DNA of 64,000 nt from Pigmentiphaga sp. H8 (GTDB lineage Bacteria; Pseudomonadota; Gammaproteobacteria; Burkholderiales; Burkholderiaceae_B). Each line of letters starts with the position of its first letter. The first letter of the stretch is position 1. The stretch lies in NCBI RefSeq assembly GCF_003854895.1, contig NZ_CP033966.1, forward strand, positions 2,666,001 to 2,730,000. The letters are read 5' to 3'. The position numbers and the translations under genes were made by a program. The notes below the pieces were generated by a model, which did no database searches, had not been told where the DNA came from, and saw only the letters and a list, made by a program, of their open reading frames with translations. Of this stretch, positions 17,169 to 27,272 are shown one piece after another.

Positions 17169-18947
17169 GTGGCCGCCGTTAAATCTTCTCTTCCGCGCCG
17201 CCAGTTCGATGTGGTGGTCGTCGGCGCCGGTGGATCCGGCATGCGTTGCTCGCTGCAGCTGGCCCAGGCCGGCCTGAGCGTCGCCGTTTTCTCCAAGGTG
17301 TTCCCGACCCGCTCGCACACCGTCGCGGCGCAGGGCGGCATCGGCGCCTCGCTGGGCAACATGAGCGAGGACAACTGGTTCTGGCACATGTACGACACCG
17401 TCAAGGGGTCGGATTGGCTGGGCGACCAGGACGCCATCGAATTCATGTGCCGCGAGGCCACCAACGCGGTCTACGAGCTCGAGCACTTCGGCATGCCGTT
17501 CGACCGCAACCCCAACGGCACGATCTACCAGCGTCCGTTCGGCGGCCATACCGCCAACTTCGGCGAAAAGCCGGTGCAGCGCGCCTGTGCCGCGGCCGAC
17601 CGGACCGGCCATGCGCTGCTGCATACGCTCTACCAGCGCAACGTCGCCGCCCGTACCCAGTTCTTCGTCGAGTGGATGACGCTGGACCTCGTCCGTGACT
17701 CCGAGGGCGACGTGGTGGGCGTGACCGCGCTGGAAATGGAAACCGGCGAGATCTACATCTTCGAAGCCAAGACCACCGTGCTGGCCACGGGCGGCGCGGG
17801 CCGCATCTGGGCCGCCTCGACCAACGCCTTCATCAACACCGGCGACGGCCTGGGCATGGCGGCGCGCGCGGGCCTGCCGCTGGAAGACATGGAATTCTGG
17901 CAATTCCACCCCACCGGCGTGGCCGGTGCCGGCGTGCTGATCACCGAGGGCGTGCGCGGCGAGGGCGGTATCCTGCTGAACAAGGACGGCGAGCGCTTCA
18001 TGGAGCGCTATGCCCCGACGCTGAAGGATCTGGCGCCGCGCGACTTCGTGTCGCGCTCGATGGACCAGGAAATCAAGGAAGGCCGCGGTGCGGGCCCCCA
18101 CGGCGACTACGTGCTGCTCAAGCTCGATCACCTGGGCGCCGATACGATCAACAAGCGCCTGCCGTCGATCCGCGAGATCGCGATCAAGTTCGCGAACGTC
18201 GATCCCATCAAGGAACCGATCCCGGTCGTGCCGACCATCCACTACCAGATGGGCGGCATTCCGACCAACTATCACGGCCAGGTGGTCGTGCCCAAGGACG
18301 GCAACCCGAACACGGTGGTCAACGGCCTGTACGCCATCGGCGAATGCGCCTGCGTGTCGGTACACGGCGCCAACCGCCTGGGCACGAACTCGCTGCTCGA
18401 CCTGGTGGTGTTCGGCCGCGCGGCCGGCAACCACATCGTCGGCGCCGATCTCAAGCGCCGCAGCCACAAGGACCTGCCGGCCGACGCCGCGGACTTCACG
18501 CTGGGCCGTGTCGACGTGCTGGAAAGCCGCAAGCAGGGCGAGCGCGTGCAGAACGTCGCCAACGACATCCGCAATTCCATGCAGCGCCACTGCGGCGTGT
18601 TCCGCACCCAGACGCTGCTGGACGAAGGCGTGGGGCAGATCCTGGAACTGGCCGAGCGCGCCAAGAGCGTCGCCTTCCAGGACCATTCCAAGGTCTTCAA
18701 CATGGCCCGCGTGGAAGCGCTGGAGCTGGAGAACCTGATCGAAGTGGCCAAGGCGACCATCGTGTCGGCCGCCGCCCGCAACGAGAGCCGCGGCGCCCAT
18801 GCGCACAGCGACTTCCCCGAGCGCGACGACCAGAACTGGCTGCGCCACTCGCTGTGGTACGCGGAAGGCAACCGCCTCGATTACAAGCCCGTGACGATGA
18901 AGCCGCTGACCGTCGACAGCTTCCCGCCCAAGGCGAGGACGTTCTAA
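17169..18947 (+). CDS. sdhA: succinate dehydrogenase flavoprotein subunit SdhA
   Basis: 592 residues, starting with GTG at 17169, three bases after the sdhD stop. FAD-binding fingerprint VVVGAGGSGMRCSLQL. The covalent FAD histidine is in RSHTVAAQGGIGA. Substrate-site segments include QFHPTGVAGAGVLITEGVRGEG and the catalytic-Arg region near TIHYQMGGIPTN. The C-terminus is TVDSFPPKARTF, typical of SdhA. It oxidises succinate to fumarate. Confidence 0.98.
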   Translation: MAAVKSSLPRRQFDVVVVGAGGSGMRCSLQLAQAGLSVAVFSKVFPTRSHTVAAQGGIGASLGNMSEDNWFWHMYDTVKGSDWLGDQDAIEFMCREATNAVYELEHFGMPFDRNPNGTIYQRPFGGHTANFGEKPVQRACAAADRTGHALLHTLYQRNVAARTQFFVEWMTLDLVRDSEGDVVGVTALEMETGEIYIFEAKTTVLATGGAGRIWAASTNAFINTGDGLGMAARAGLPLEDMEFWQFHPTGVAGAGVLITEGVRGEGGILLNKDGERFMERYAPTLKDLAPRDFVSRSMDQEIKEGRGAGPHGDYVLLKLDHLGADTINKRLPSIREIAIKFANVDPIKEPIPVVPTIHYQMGGIPTNYHGQVVVPKDGNPNTVVNGLYAIGECACVSVHGANRLGTNSLLDLVVFGRAAGNHIVGADLKRRSHKDLPADAADFTLGRVDVLESRKQGERVQNVANDIRNSMQRHCGVFRTQTLLDEGVGQILELAERAKSVAFQDHSKVFNMARVEALELENLIEVAKATIVSAAARNESRGAHAHSDFPERDDQNWLRHSLWYAEGNRLDYKPVTMKPLTVDSFPPKARTF

Positions 18948-18966
18948 CCGATATGACCACCCCTTC

Positions 18967-19043
18967 CCAGGGCGCCGCGGATCCGGCTCCGCCGGTCCGC
19001 CAGCGCCGCCCCCTGGGGGGCGCGCGAAGCGCGTAGGGGGGGA
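18967..19043. repeat. G-rich intergenic repeat, copy A (between sdhA and sdhB)
   Basis: A segment of about 77 bases containing CCGGCTCCGCCGGTC, then GCCGCCCCCTGGGGGGCGCG and AAGCGCGTAGGGGGG. The reverse complement of 31467-31543 is almost identical over the whole length, with only a few substitutions and a one-base indel. It contains short hairpins (GGCTCCGCC; CCCCCTGGGGG; GCGCGAAGCGCG). It ends 24 bases before sdhB, inside the sdh operon. Confidence 0.85.
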
Positions 19044-19067
19044 CCCCAACTTTTTTGGAGTGCTCTG

Positions 19068-19784
19068 ATGAGTGCTAAACGTGTTGTGAAGTTCGAGATC
19101 TACCGCTACGACCCCGACAAGGACCAGCGTCCCTACATGCAGAAGCTCGAGGTCGAGCTGGGTCCCAACGACAAGATGCTGCTTGACGCGCTGGTGCGCA
19201 TCAAGAACGACGTCGACGACAGCCTGTCCTTCCGCCGCTCGTGCCGCGAGGGCGTGTGCGGGTCCGACGCCATGAACATCAACGGCAAGAACGGCCTGTC
19301 GTGCACGACCAACCTGCTCGACCTGAAGCAGCCCATCGTGCTCAAGCCGCTGCCCGGCCTGCCGGTCATCCGCGACCTGATCGTGGACATGACCCACTTC
19401 TTCAACCAGTACCACTCGGTCAAGCCGTTCCTGATCAACGACACGCCGCCGCCCGAGAAGGAGCGCCTGCAGTCGCCCGAGGCCCGCGAAGAGCTGGACG
19501 GCCTGTATGAGTGTATTCTGTGTGCTTGCTGCTCGACGTCGTGCCCGTCGTTCTGGTGGAACCCCGACAAGTTCGTGGGCCCGGCCGGGCTGCTGCAGGC
19601 ATACCGCTTCCTCGCGGACAGCCGCGACGAAGCGACCGGGGAACGTTTGGATAACCTCGAGGATCCATACCGTTTGTTCCGTTGCCACACCATCATGAAC
19701 TGCGTCGATGTCTGTCCCAAGGGGCTGAACCCCACCCGGGCAATAGGCAAGATCAAGGAAATGATGGCCCGGCGGGCGATCTGA
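19068..19784 (+). CDS. sdhB: succinate dehydrogenase iron-sulfur subunit SdhB
   Basis: 238 residues. The [2Fe-2S] ligands are in CREGVCGSDAMNINGKNGLSC. The [4Fe-4S] and [3Fe-4S] ligands are in CILCACCSTSCPSFW and CHTIMNCVDVCPKGLNP. It carries electrons from SdhA to the quinone site. TTGGAG precedes the ATG. It is separated from sdhA by 120 bases holding an interspersed repeat, which is unusual within an sdh operon. Confidence 0.98.
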   Translation: MSAKRVVKFEIYRYDPDKDQRPYMQKLEVELGPNDKMLLDALVRIKNDVDDSLSFRRSCREGVCGSDAMNINGKNGLSCTTNLLDLKQPIVLKPLPGLPVIRDLIVDMTHFFNQYHSVKPFLINDTPPPEKERLQSPEAREELDGLYECILCACCSTSCPSFWWNPDKFVGPAGLLQAYRFLADSRDEATGERLDNLEDPYRLFRCHTIMNCVDVCPKGLNPTRAIGKIKEMMARRAI

Positions 19785-19788
19785 CGCC

Positions 19789-20052
19789 GTGGTGCCGGAG
19801 TTTTCCCTGCATGACCGGACGCGCCTGCGTTGGCGCGCCCGGCGCGGACTGCTCGAGAACGACCTGATACTGACGCGTTTCCTGGACGCGTACGAATCCC
19901 GGCTTACCGACGCCGACGTGGCGGAGTTGACCCGGTTGCTCGAGCTGTCCGACAACGAGCTGATGGACTATCTGTTGGCTCGCAAGGAACCCGAGGGAGA
20001 CCTTGCTACGCCAGCCATGCGGGACTTGCTGAAGCGGCTGCGCTCGGTGTGA
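19789..20052 (+). CDS. sdhE: succinate dehydrogenase FAD assembly factor SdhE
   Basis: 87 residues. The family motif RGxxE is present in RARRGLLENDLIL, and the following LSDNELMDYLL is typical. SdhE promotes covalent attachment of FAD to SdhA. It starts with GTG at 19789 (a second GTG follows directly), four bases after the sdhB stop, so it is part of the sdh operon. Confidence 0.92.
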   Translation: MVPEFSLHDRTRLRWRARRGLLENDLILTRFLDAYESRLTDADVAELTRLLELSDNELMDYLLARKEPEGDLATPAMRDLLKRLRSV

Positions 20053-20099
20053 GCGGCCGGAGTCCATGTGAATTGATTTTGATGGAAGAGGAACATCCG

Positions 20100-21410
<1,311 letters not shown>

Positions 21411-21455
21411 TTCCTCGGCCGGCGGCTTGCCGCCGGTGAGTAAGCGTCATCCCTG

Positions 21456-21486
21456 AAAACCCGCCTGCTTGCAGGCGGGTTTTTTA
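21456..21486 (+). terminator. Rho-independent terminator of gltA
   Basis: Inverted repeat AAAACCCGCCTGC / GCAGGCGGGTTTT around a TT loop, followed by a T-run. It ends the sdh-gltA transcription unit 46 bases beyond the gltA stop. Confidence 0.92.
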
Positions 21487-21500
21487 TTCTCCGATGTTTT

Positions 21501-21592
21501 ACTGTCAACAGTTAAGGAAAGGAAATCTAGGGAAAACCTAGATATGGATACGTTGTAAAGCCAGGGTCTATCCATTAATGTGTCAACACATT
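21501..21592. promoter_or_regulatory. three palindromes upstream of the methyltransferase cluster
   Basis: ACTGT-CA-ACAGT at 21501-21512, ATCTAGG-gaaaa-CCTAGAT at 21525-21543 and AATGTGT-CA-ACACATT at 21577-21592. The first and third share the core TGTCAACA. The third overlaps an ATG at 21578, which suggests that translation of the next gene starts further downstream. Likely operators for an unidentified regulator. Confidence 0.5.
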
Positions 21593-21595
21593 GGC

Positions 21596-21874
21596 ATGTT
21601 GATGGTGATTCAGGACATGGCGTTGGCTACCCCCTCGGCCGCGGAGCGGCCAGAGCAGATCTTTTTCAACGATCCGGTGCTCGATCGCCTCATGGGGGTG
21701 ACGCTGGCGCTGGCCGCCGAGGTGCACATGCTGCGCGAGCGCGTGCGCGACCTGGAGGAGGCGAGGGGCCCGGGCCTGCCCGATGCCGCCGCGCGGCGGG
21801 ACGATGCGGCGGCCTTCGCCGCCCATGTGCTGGAGCCGCTGCTGGGACGGCAGTCGGCCAGGGGGCCGCTATGA
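21596..21874 (+). CDS. small hypothetical protein, possible accessory to the methyltransferase
   Basis: About 92 residues if it starts at the ATG at 21596; ATGs at 21602 and 21617 are alternatives, and one at 21578 lies inside a palindrome. The protein has a helical centre (DPVLDRLMGVTLALAAEVHMLRERVRDLEE) with coiled-coil character, no signal peptide and no cysteine. Not recognised. Its stop overlaps the methyltransferase start (ATGA), so the two are coupled and probably act together. Confidence 0.6.
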   Translation: MLMVIQDMALATPSAAERPEQIFFNDPVLDRLMGVTLALAAEVHMLRERVRDLEEARGPGLPDAAARRDDAAAFAAHVLEPLLGRQSARGPL

Positions 21875-22980
21875 AGGAAACCAGGCAGGGCCCGGCCGAC
21901 AGGGACGACGAACGGGACCGGGCCGCCTACCAGCGCTTCGTCGCGGCGGCGCGAGGCTATTGGGCCCGCGAAATGTTCGCCTCGCTGCTCGATCAGGTGG
22001 AACGCGACATCCCCGCCTGGAACGCCGCTCGGGCTACCTCCGCCGGGTTCCGCGCCCGGGTCGAGGAACATCCCACGCACCAGGTCTTCGCCTGGATGGA
22101 GCGGCACCTGCAGCGGATGCGCTACTCCGGACCGTACGGCCTGGTCGCCGGCGTCGAGGCCTGCCGCGATGCGCTGGGCCGGGTGTTGGACGAACCCCTG
22201 CCGCCGGGGCTGCTGAGCCTGGATCCGGACCTGCGGCCGCCCGCCTACTATGCCGAATGGGACATCCACCAGCATCCGGGCGGCCTGGGCGGCGATGCCC
22301 TGGCGGCCTTCGTCTACCAGGACGCGGTGGGAGGCGGCGTCGTCGGCAAGCCGGCGCTGCATGAACGTTTCGCGCAGGCGGTGCTCGCCGCCTGCCACCC
22401 CAAGCGGGTGCTGGATCTCGGCTGTGGATTCGGCCGCAGCAGCGTGGCGTTCGGCCGGGCGGCGCCCGGCGCCCACGTGCATGGCATCGACCTGTCGGCC
22501 AGTTGCGTATCGCTCGCGGCGCACGATGCGCCGCCCGTGCTGCGGTCACGGCTCAGTTTCGCCCAGGCCGATGCGCTGGCCAGCGGGCTGCCGGACGCAG
22601 GCTTCGACCTGGTCACGTCCACGATGCTGCTGCACGAGATGCCCGAAGGCGCCGTTCGCGCCTTGATCCGCGAGACGGGCCGCCTGACGGCGGCGGGCGG
22701 GATGGTCGCGCACCTGGATTTCCTGCCGCCGGACGATCCGCTGCTGGCGATGCTTTACGCGGGCCATGCGCGGCGCAACAACGAACCCTATCTGCTCGAG
22801 CACAGCCGGATCGATCTCGCGCAGGCCTATCGCGAAGCGGGGTTCGAGCGCGTCGAAGTCGCCGATTTCGCGGAAGAAGCGGGCGCGCTGTCGAATCCGC
22901 CGCACGCCTGGCGCCTGCCGTGGAAGATGATCGTGGCCCGCAAGCCGGCTGCAACCGGCGCGCAAGGAAGGCCGCAATGA
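21871..22980 (+). CDS. class I SAM-dependent methyltransferase
   Basis: 369 residues. The first 170 residues form a helical region not seen in minimal methyltransferases. The Rossmann SAM domain begins with motif I VLDLGCGFGRSS near residue 177, then HGIDLSASC, ADALASGLPDAGFDLVTSTMLLHEM, and a late MVAHLDFLPPDD segment. The substrate is unknown. It overlaps the preceding small gene and the following NTF2-like gene by four bases on each side (ATGA), giving a tightly coupled three-gene set. Confidence 0.82.
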   Translation: MKETRQGPADRDDERDRAAYQRFVAAARGYWAREMFASLLDQVERDIPAWNAARATSAGFRARVEEHPTHQVFAWMERHLQRMRYSGPYGLVAGVEACRDALGRVLDEPLPPGLLSLDPDLRPPAYYAEWDIHQHPGGLGGDALAAFVYQDAVGGGVVGKPALHERFAQAVLAACHPKRVLDLGCGFGRSSVAFGRAAPGAHVHGIDLSASCVSLAAHDAPPVLRSRLSFAQADALASGLPDAGFDLVTSTMLLHEMPEGAVRALIRETGRLTAAGGMVAHLDFLPPDDPLLAMLYAGHARRNNEPYLLEHSRIDLAQAYREAGFERVEVADFAEEAGALSNPPHAWRLPWKMIVARKPAATGAQGRPQ

Positions 22981-23399
22981 CGCCCCGCCAGCAGGACATG
23001 CAGGCCGCCATCGACGTGGTGGGCGATTACCTGGCCGCGCTGGAAGCGCGCGAGGTGGATCGGGCCCAGGCCCGGCTGCACGAAGGGGCGCGCATCGTCG
23101 GTCCCGGGGGCAATCCGGCCACGTCGGTGGCCGGGATCGTGGCGAATTCCTCCCGCCGCTATCAGTGGGTGGGCAAGCATATCGAGCGCTACGACGCGAT
23201 GCCGGCGGACGACGGGAGCGTCATCGTTTACTGCCTGGGCACGCTGCATGGCCGCTGGCCCGACGGCACAGCCTTCGACGGCATCCGCTTCATCGACCGC
23301 TTCGAGCTGCGCGCGGGCCGCATCCTCAGCCAGCAGGTCTGGAACGACGCGGCCGAGCACCGGCTCAGGCGCGCGGCGGCCGCCGCCGGCGCCGCGTAG
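22977..23399 (+). CDS. NTF2-like / SnoaL-fold protein
   Basis: 140 residues. The pattern of an N-terminal helix (DVVGDYLAALEAREVDRAQARLHEGARIVGPGG) followed by strands ending GIRFIDRFELRAGRILSQQVWNDAAEH is that of the cone-shaped NTF2-like fold, used by SnoaL-type cyclases, isomerases and other small enzymes. It starts in the last codons of the methyltransferase. The reaction is unknown; coupling suggests action on the same substrate. Confidence 0.7.
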   Translation: MTPRQQDMQAAIDVVGDYLAALEAREVDRAQARLHEGARIVGPGGNPATSVAGIVANSSRRYQWVGKHIERYDAMPADDGSVIVYCLGTLHGRWPDGTAFDGIRFIDRFELRAGRILSQQVWNDAAEHRLRRAAAAAGAA

Positions 23400-23441
23400 C
23401 CGCGCCCACATTTCCCCCCAACTACCGCACGAGTCCCCGCT

Positions 23442-24416
23442 ATGCCGCTCACCCGTTCTCCGAAGTTGCTTGCCCTGTGCCTGGTTCCCGTTCTTGCCGT
23501 CGCGGGCCTGCGCGCGGCCGGCGCCCAGCCTTTTCCGTCGAAGCCGATCACCATCGTCGTACCTTACGCGCCGGGCGCCACCGACGGCCAGGCGCGCCAG
23601 TTGGCCGAGGTGGCCTCGCGCGAGCTGGGGCAGCCGATCGTCGTCGAGAGCCGGGATGGCGCCGGCGGTGCCATCGGCGCGGGCTTCGTGGCCAAGTCCA
23701 GGCCGGACGGCTACACGATTCTTTATGCCGCGCCGGCCGTGGTCACGGTCGCGCCGCTGGTCGGCAACGCACCGTATCGCTACGAGGACCTGCGCGGGCT
23801 GGCCCGCGCCAGCGTGACGCCGCATCTGCTGGCGGCCCGCGTCGATGCGCCGTTCAAGACGTTGCCGGAGCTGCTGGCCTACGCGAAGGCCAATCCCGGC
23901 AAGGTGACCTTCGGCAGCCCGGGCAACGGCACCGCCGTGCACCTGGCGGGCGAGGCGTTCGCCGAGGCCGCGGGCATCAAGCTCAGCCACGTGCCGTACC
24001 GAGGGCTGGCGCCGGCGGTAACGGCGGCATCGGGGGGCTTCGTCGACCTGGTCCTGGGCGCGCCGGGAACGATCAATACGCAGATCCAGGGCGGCCGCCT
24101 GCGGGCGCTGGCGCAGTTCGGCGCGACGCGCACGGACGAGCTGGCGGCGATCCCGACCTTGAAGGAAGCCGGCGTGGACTTGTCCCTGCGCGCGGATTTC
24201 GGCCTGTTCGTGCCCAAGGGCACGCCCGACGACGTCATGAAGAAACTGAGCACGGCTTTCGCCGCGGCCGTCCAGTCCGACTCCTTCCGCAATTTCGTGA
24301 CGCGCGACCTGGTCGCGCCGGCCTATCTGCCGCCGGCCGAGTACCAGCGCGTGGTGGATGAAGAGCGCGACATCTACGCCCGGGTCGTACCCAAGCTGTC
24401 GCTGGGCGCCAAATAG
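23442..24416 (+). CDS. Bug/TctC-family solute-binding protein
   Basis: 324 residues with a signal peptide (about 1-28, AGAQ). Bug-family motifs: ITIVVPYAPGATDGQARQLAE, VVESRDGAGGAIGAGFVAKS, VTFGSPGNGTAVHLAGEAFAE and HVPYRGLAPAVTAASGGFVDL. A periplasmic carboxylate-binding protein without TctA/TctB in the window. It follows the NTF2-like gene by 42 bases and may deliver the substrate of the methyltransferase cluster (inferred). It ends 3 bases before the convergent rhodanese gene. Confidence 0.9.
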   Translation: MPLTRSPKLLALCLVPVLAVAGLRAAGAQPFPSKPITIVVPYAPGATDGQARQLAEVASRELGQPIVVESRDGAGGAIGAGFVAKSRPDGYTILYAAPAVVTVAPLVGNAPYRYEDLRGLARASVTPHLLAARVDAPFKTLPELLAYAKANPGKVTFGSPGNGTAVHLAGEAFAEAAGIKLSHVPYRGLAPAVTAASGGFVDLVLGAPGTINTQIQGGRLRALAQFGATRTDELAAIPTLKEAGVDLSLRADFGLFVPKGTPDDVMKKLSTAFAAAVQSDSFRNFVTRDLVAPAYLPPAEYQRVVDEERDIYARVVPKLSLGAK

Positions 24417-24419
24417 GCC

Positions 24420-24947
24420 TCAGGCGGCCAGGCCGCGCCGGTTCCACGGCAGCCTGGCCAGAACGCGGGCCAGGCCGCAGAAGCCGGACACGCCGGCGAA
24501 AACCAGGCCGCCGCCCACCAGCCCCGACAGCAAGTGAAACCAGGGGCTGACCGCCAGGCCCAGGACCACGCCCAACGTGACCAGCGTGCCGGCAACGATC
24601 TGGACCTGCCGCTGGAGTTCCAGCGGCTGGGAGCGGTCCTGCACGACGGGCAGGCCGGCGCGTTTCCAGGCATCGAGTCCGCCTTCCAGGATACGAGCAT
24701 CGCCAGGGGCGCGAGCGGCCAGCGCCTGCGCATGCATGCGGGTGCGGTTGCCGGACCGGCAGTGAAAGACGACGAGCGTGCCCGAACCGGCCAGCGGCCC
24801 GACATCCGCCAGCCGGGCGAACGGAATGTGGCGCGCCCCCGGAATGCGTTCCCGCGCGTGCTCGTCGGCATCGCGGATGTCGACCAGCAGGGCACCCTGG
24901 TCGAGCAGGGTGGAGACGGCGTGGGGTTCGAGCAGGCGTGGCGTCAT
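24420..24947 (-). CDS. rhodanese-like sulfurtransferase fused to a membrane domain (DUF2892 type)
   Basis: 175 residues. The rhodanese domain is at about 1-105: LLVDIRDADEHARERIPGARHIPF, and the active-site loop HCRSGNRT with catalytic C63. The C-terminal part (about 115-165) is hydrophobic with two membrane segments (VQIVAGTLVTLGVVLGL, LLSGLVGGGLVFAGVSGF), like the DUF2892 domain. It transfers sulfane sulfur, probably in sulfide or persulfide detoxification at the membrane. The start overlaps the stop of the regulator by four bases, as expected for an operon controlled by it. Confidence 0.88.
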   Translation of the reverse strand: MTPRLLEPHAVSTLLDQGALLVDIRDADEHARERIPGARHIPFARLADVGPLAGSGTLVVFHCRSGNRTRMHAQALAARAPGDARILEGGLDAWKRAGLPVVQDRSQPLELQRQVQIVAGTLVTLGVVLGLAVSPWFHLLSGLVGGGLVFAGVSGFCGLARVLARLPWNRRGLAA

Positions 24948-25276
24948 GTCGTGCTGTCCTTGGGCGAGGGGCAGAAGATTCCCTTGAGCGTGGCGATCAG
25001 CCGTTCCACGTCGGGATTGGCGATGCGGTAGTGCAGGGTCTGGGATGTCCTGCGGAACGAGATCAGTCCTTCGTCGCGCATCCGGGCCAGGTGCTGGGAC
25101 AGCGCGGACTGGCTGAGCGGCACCTGCGCCAGCAGTTGGCCCACCGTGAGTTCGCCGTGTTCGATCAGCAGGCACAGCACCAGCAGCCGCGATTCGTTGC
25201 CCACCGAGCGCAGCAGCGCCGCGGCCCGGGCGGCTCCTTCCTGCATGAAGCGCTGGTCTTCCGGAGATGAAGGCAT
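24944..25276 (-). CDS. ArsR-family persulfide sensor, BigR/SqrR/YgaV type
   Basis: 110 residues. Winged helix with the recognition helix SQSALSQHLARMRDEGL and the wing FRRTSQTLHYRI. There is no arsenic-type metal site. C35 (LLVLCLLIEHGE) and C102 (IFCPSP) stand 67 residues apart, as the two redox cysteines of SqrR/BigR do. In that family they form a polysulfide bridge in reactive sulfur and release DNA. Coupling to a rhodanese gene supports this. Palindromes upstream are its likely operators. Confidence 0.87.
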   Translation of the reverse strand: MPSSPEDQRFMQEGAARAAALLRSVGNESRLLVLCLLIEHGELTVGQLLAQVPLSQSALSQHLARMRDEGLISFRRTSQTLHYRIANPDVERLIATLKGIFCPSPKDSTT

Positions 25277-25620
25277 GGATGCGTAATATTAGAAAATACT
25301 AATTTAGAAAATTCTAATTAAATACCCGATGCTTGTCCATCGATGGGGGCAATTCTCGTATCTTGGATCGATTCCGCACATCGCAAAATCGCATTCGCCC
25401 AATGGTTGCTCCGCAATAAAACCGGCTTTCACAAGCCGGTTTTTTGTTTCTCATCATGGAATTTTAATTTCAACTTATTGATTTTATTAAATAAAAAATA
25501 ATTCTTGTAGAAGACTAAAAGCGTTGATTGCGTTGCAGCATATCTATAGATTGTTTCTTACCCGGCACCGCGGCCGCCAGGATTTCCAACCGTCGTTCAC
25601 TACCCTTGAAGGAGACATCC
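25277..25620. promoter_or_regulatory. bigR / aceA intergenic region with two operator-like sites and AT-rich leader
   Basis: 344 bases without a protein gene, clearly richer in A+T than its neighbours. Two adjacent dyads lie just upstream of the regulator start: ATTAG-6-CTAAT at 25288-25303 and TTAGAA-AA-TTCTAA at 25304-25317, both containing TTAGAAAAT. They suit autoregulation by the BigR-like protein. An intrinsic terminator stands alone at 25418-25446. The aceA-proximal part (25460-25540) is AT-rich and probably holds the aceA promoter. The ribosome-binding site AAGGAG is at 25608-25613. Confidence 0.6.
25418..25446 (+). terminator. orphan Rho-independent terminator (possible small RNA end)
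   Basis: AAAACCGGCTT-TCAC-AAGCCGGTTTT followed by a T-run, oriented for plus-strand transcription. The nearest plus-strand gene upstream ends at 24416, with two minus-strand genes in between. It is therefore not an obvious gene terminator; it may end a small RNA starting near 25320, or act as an attenuator in a long aceA leader. Confidence 0.7.
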
Positions 25621-26940
<1,320 letters not shown>

Positions 26941-27272
26941 GCGTGAAGAGGGCGTGATGGCGTCTCCCGATGTGGTGCATGCACCGCATCGGGAGCAGGA
27001 GGGCGCTGCGTTGCAGCACCGGAACTTAAGGACATGCGCGGGGTCATCCAGTACAGTGGTTGTCGTCCAAACCGCCACACTGGCTCGGCTTTTCCGAGCA
27101 AGGGAATTCCCCAAGTGCTATGCTTTACAGGTTTATTGATTTAATTCCTTCCAACCGAAAGGTTCCATCAACCGCCTTCTGCACTAGCTATCCGCTAATC
27201 GGCCAAGCCGTGTCGCGGAAGGTCCGTCCTGCATCGAACGGGTGAAACACCCGGCAAGGTGAAGCGCAAATC
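26941..27272 (+). promoter_or_regulatory. aceA-sucA intergenic region with a long hairpin
   Basis: 332 bases without a gene. At 26964-26995 is a nearly perfect 16-base-pair stem (CTCCCGATG...CATCGGGAG) with no loop and no T-run afterwards, placed 23 bases after the aceA stop. It may stabilise the 3' end of the aceA mRNA. The region from about 27110 to 27140 is richer in A+T and is the likely sucA promoter area; no clear operator was seen. GCAAGGTGAAG precedes the sucA ATG. Confidence 0.5.

Noticed and set aside
16635..19955. A 1106-codon open frame on the minus strand across sdhC-sdhE
   Set aside because: It runs antisense to well-recognised sdh genes. Its His/Val/Arg/Gln/Asp-rich product matches no family and reflects the lack of stop codons opposite GC-rich coding DNA.
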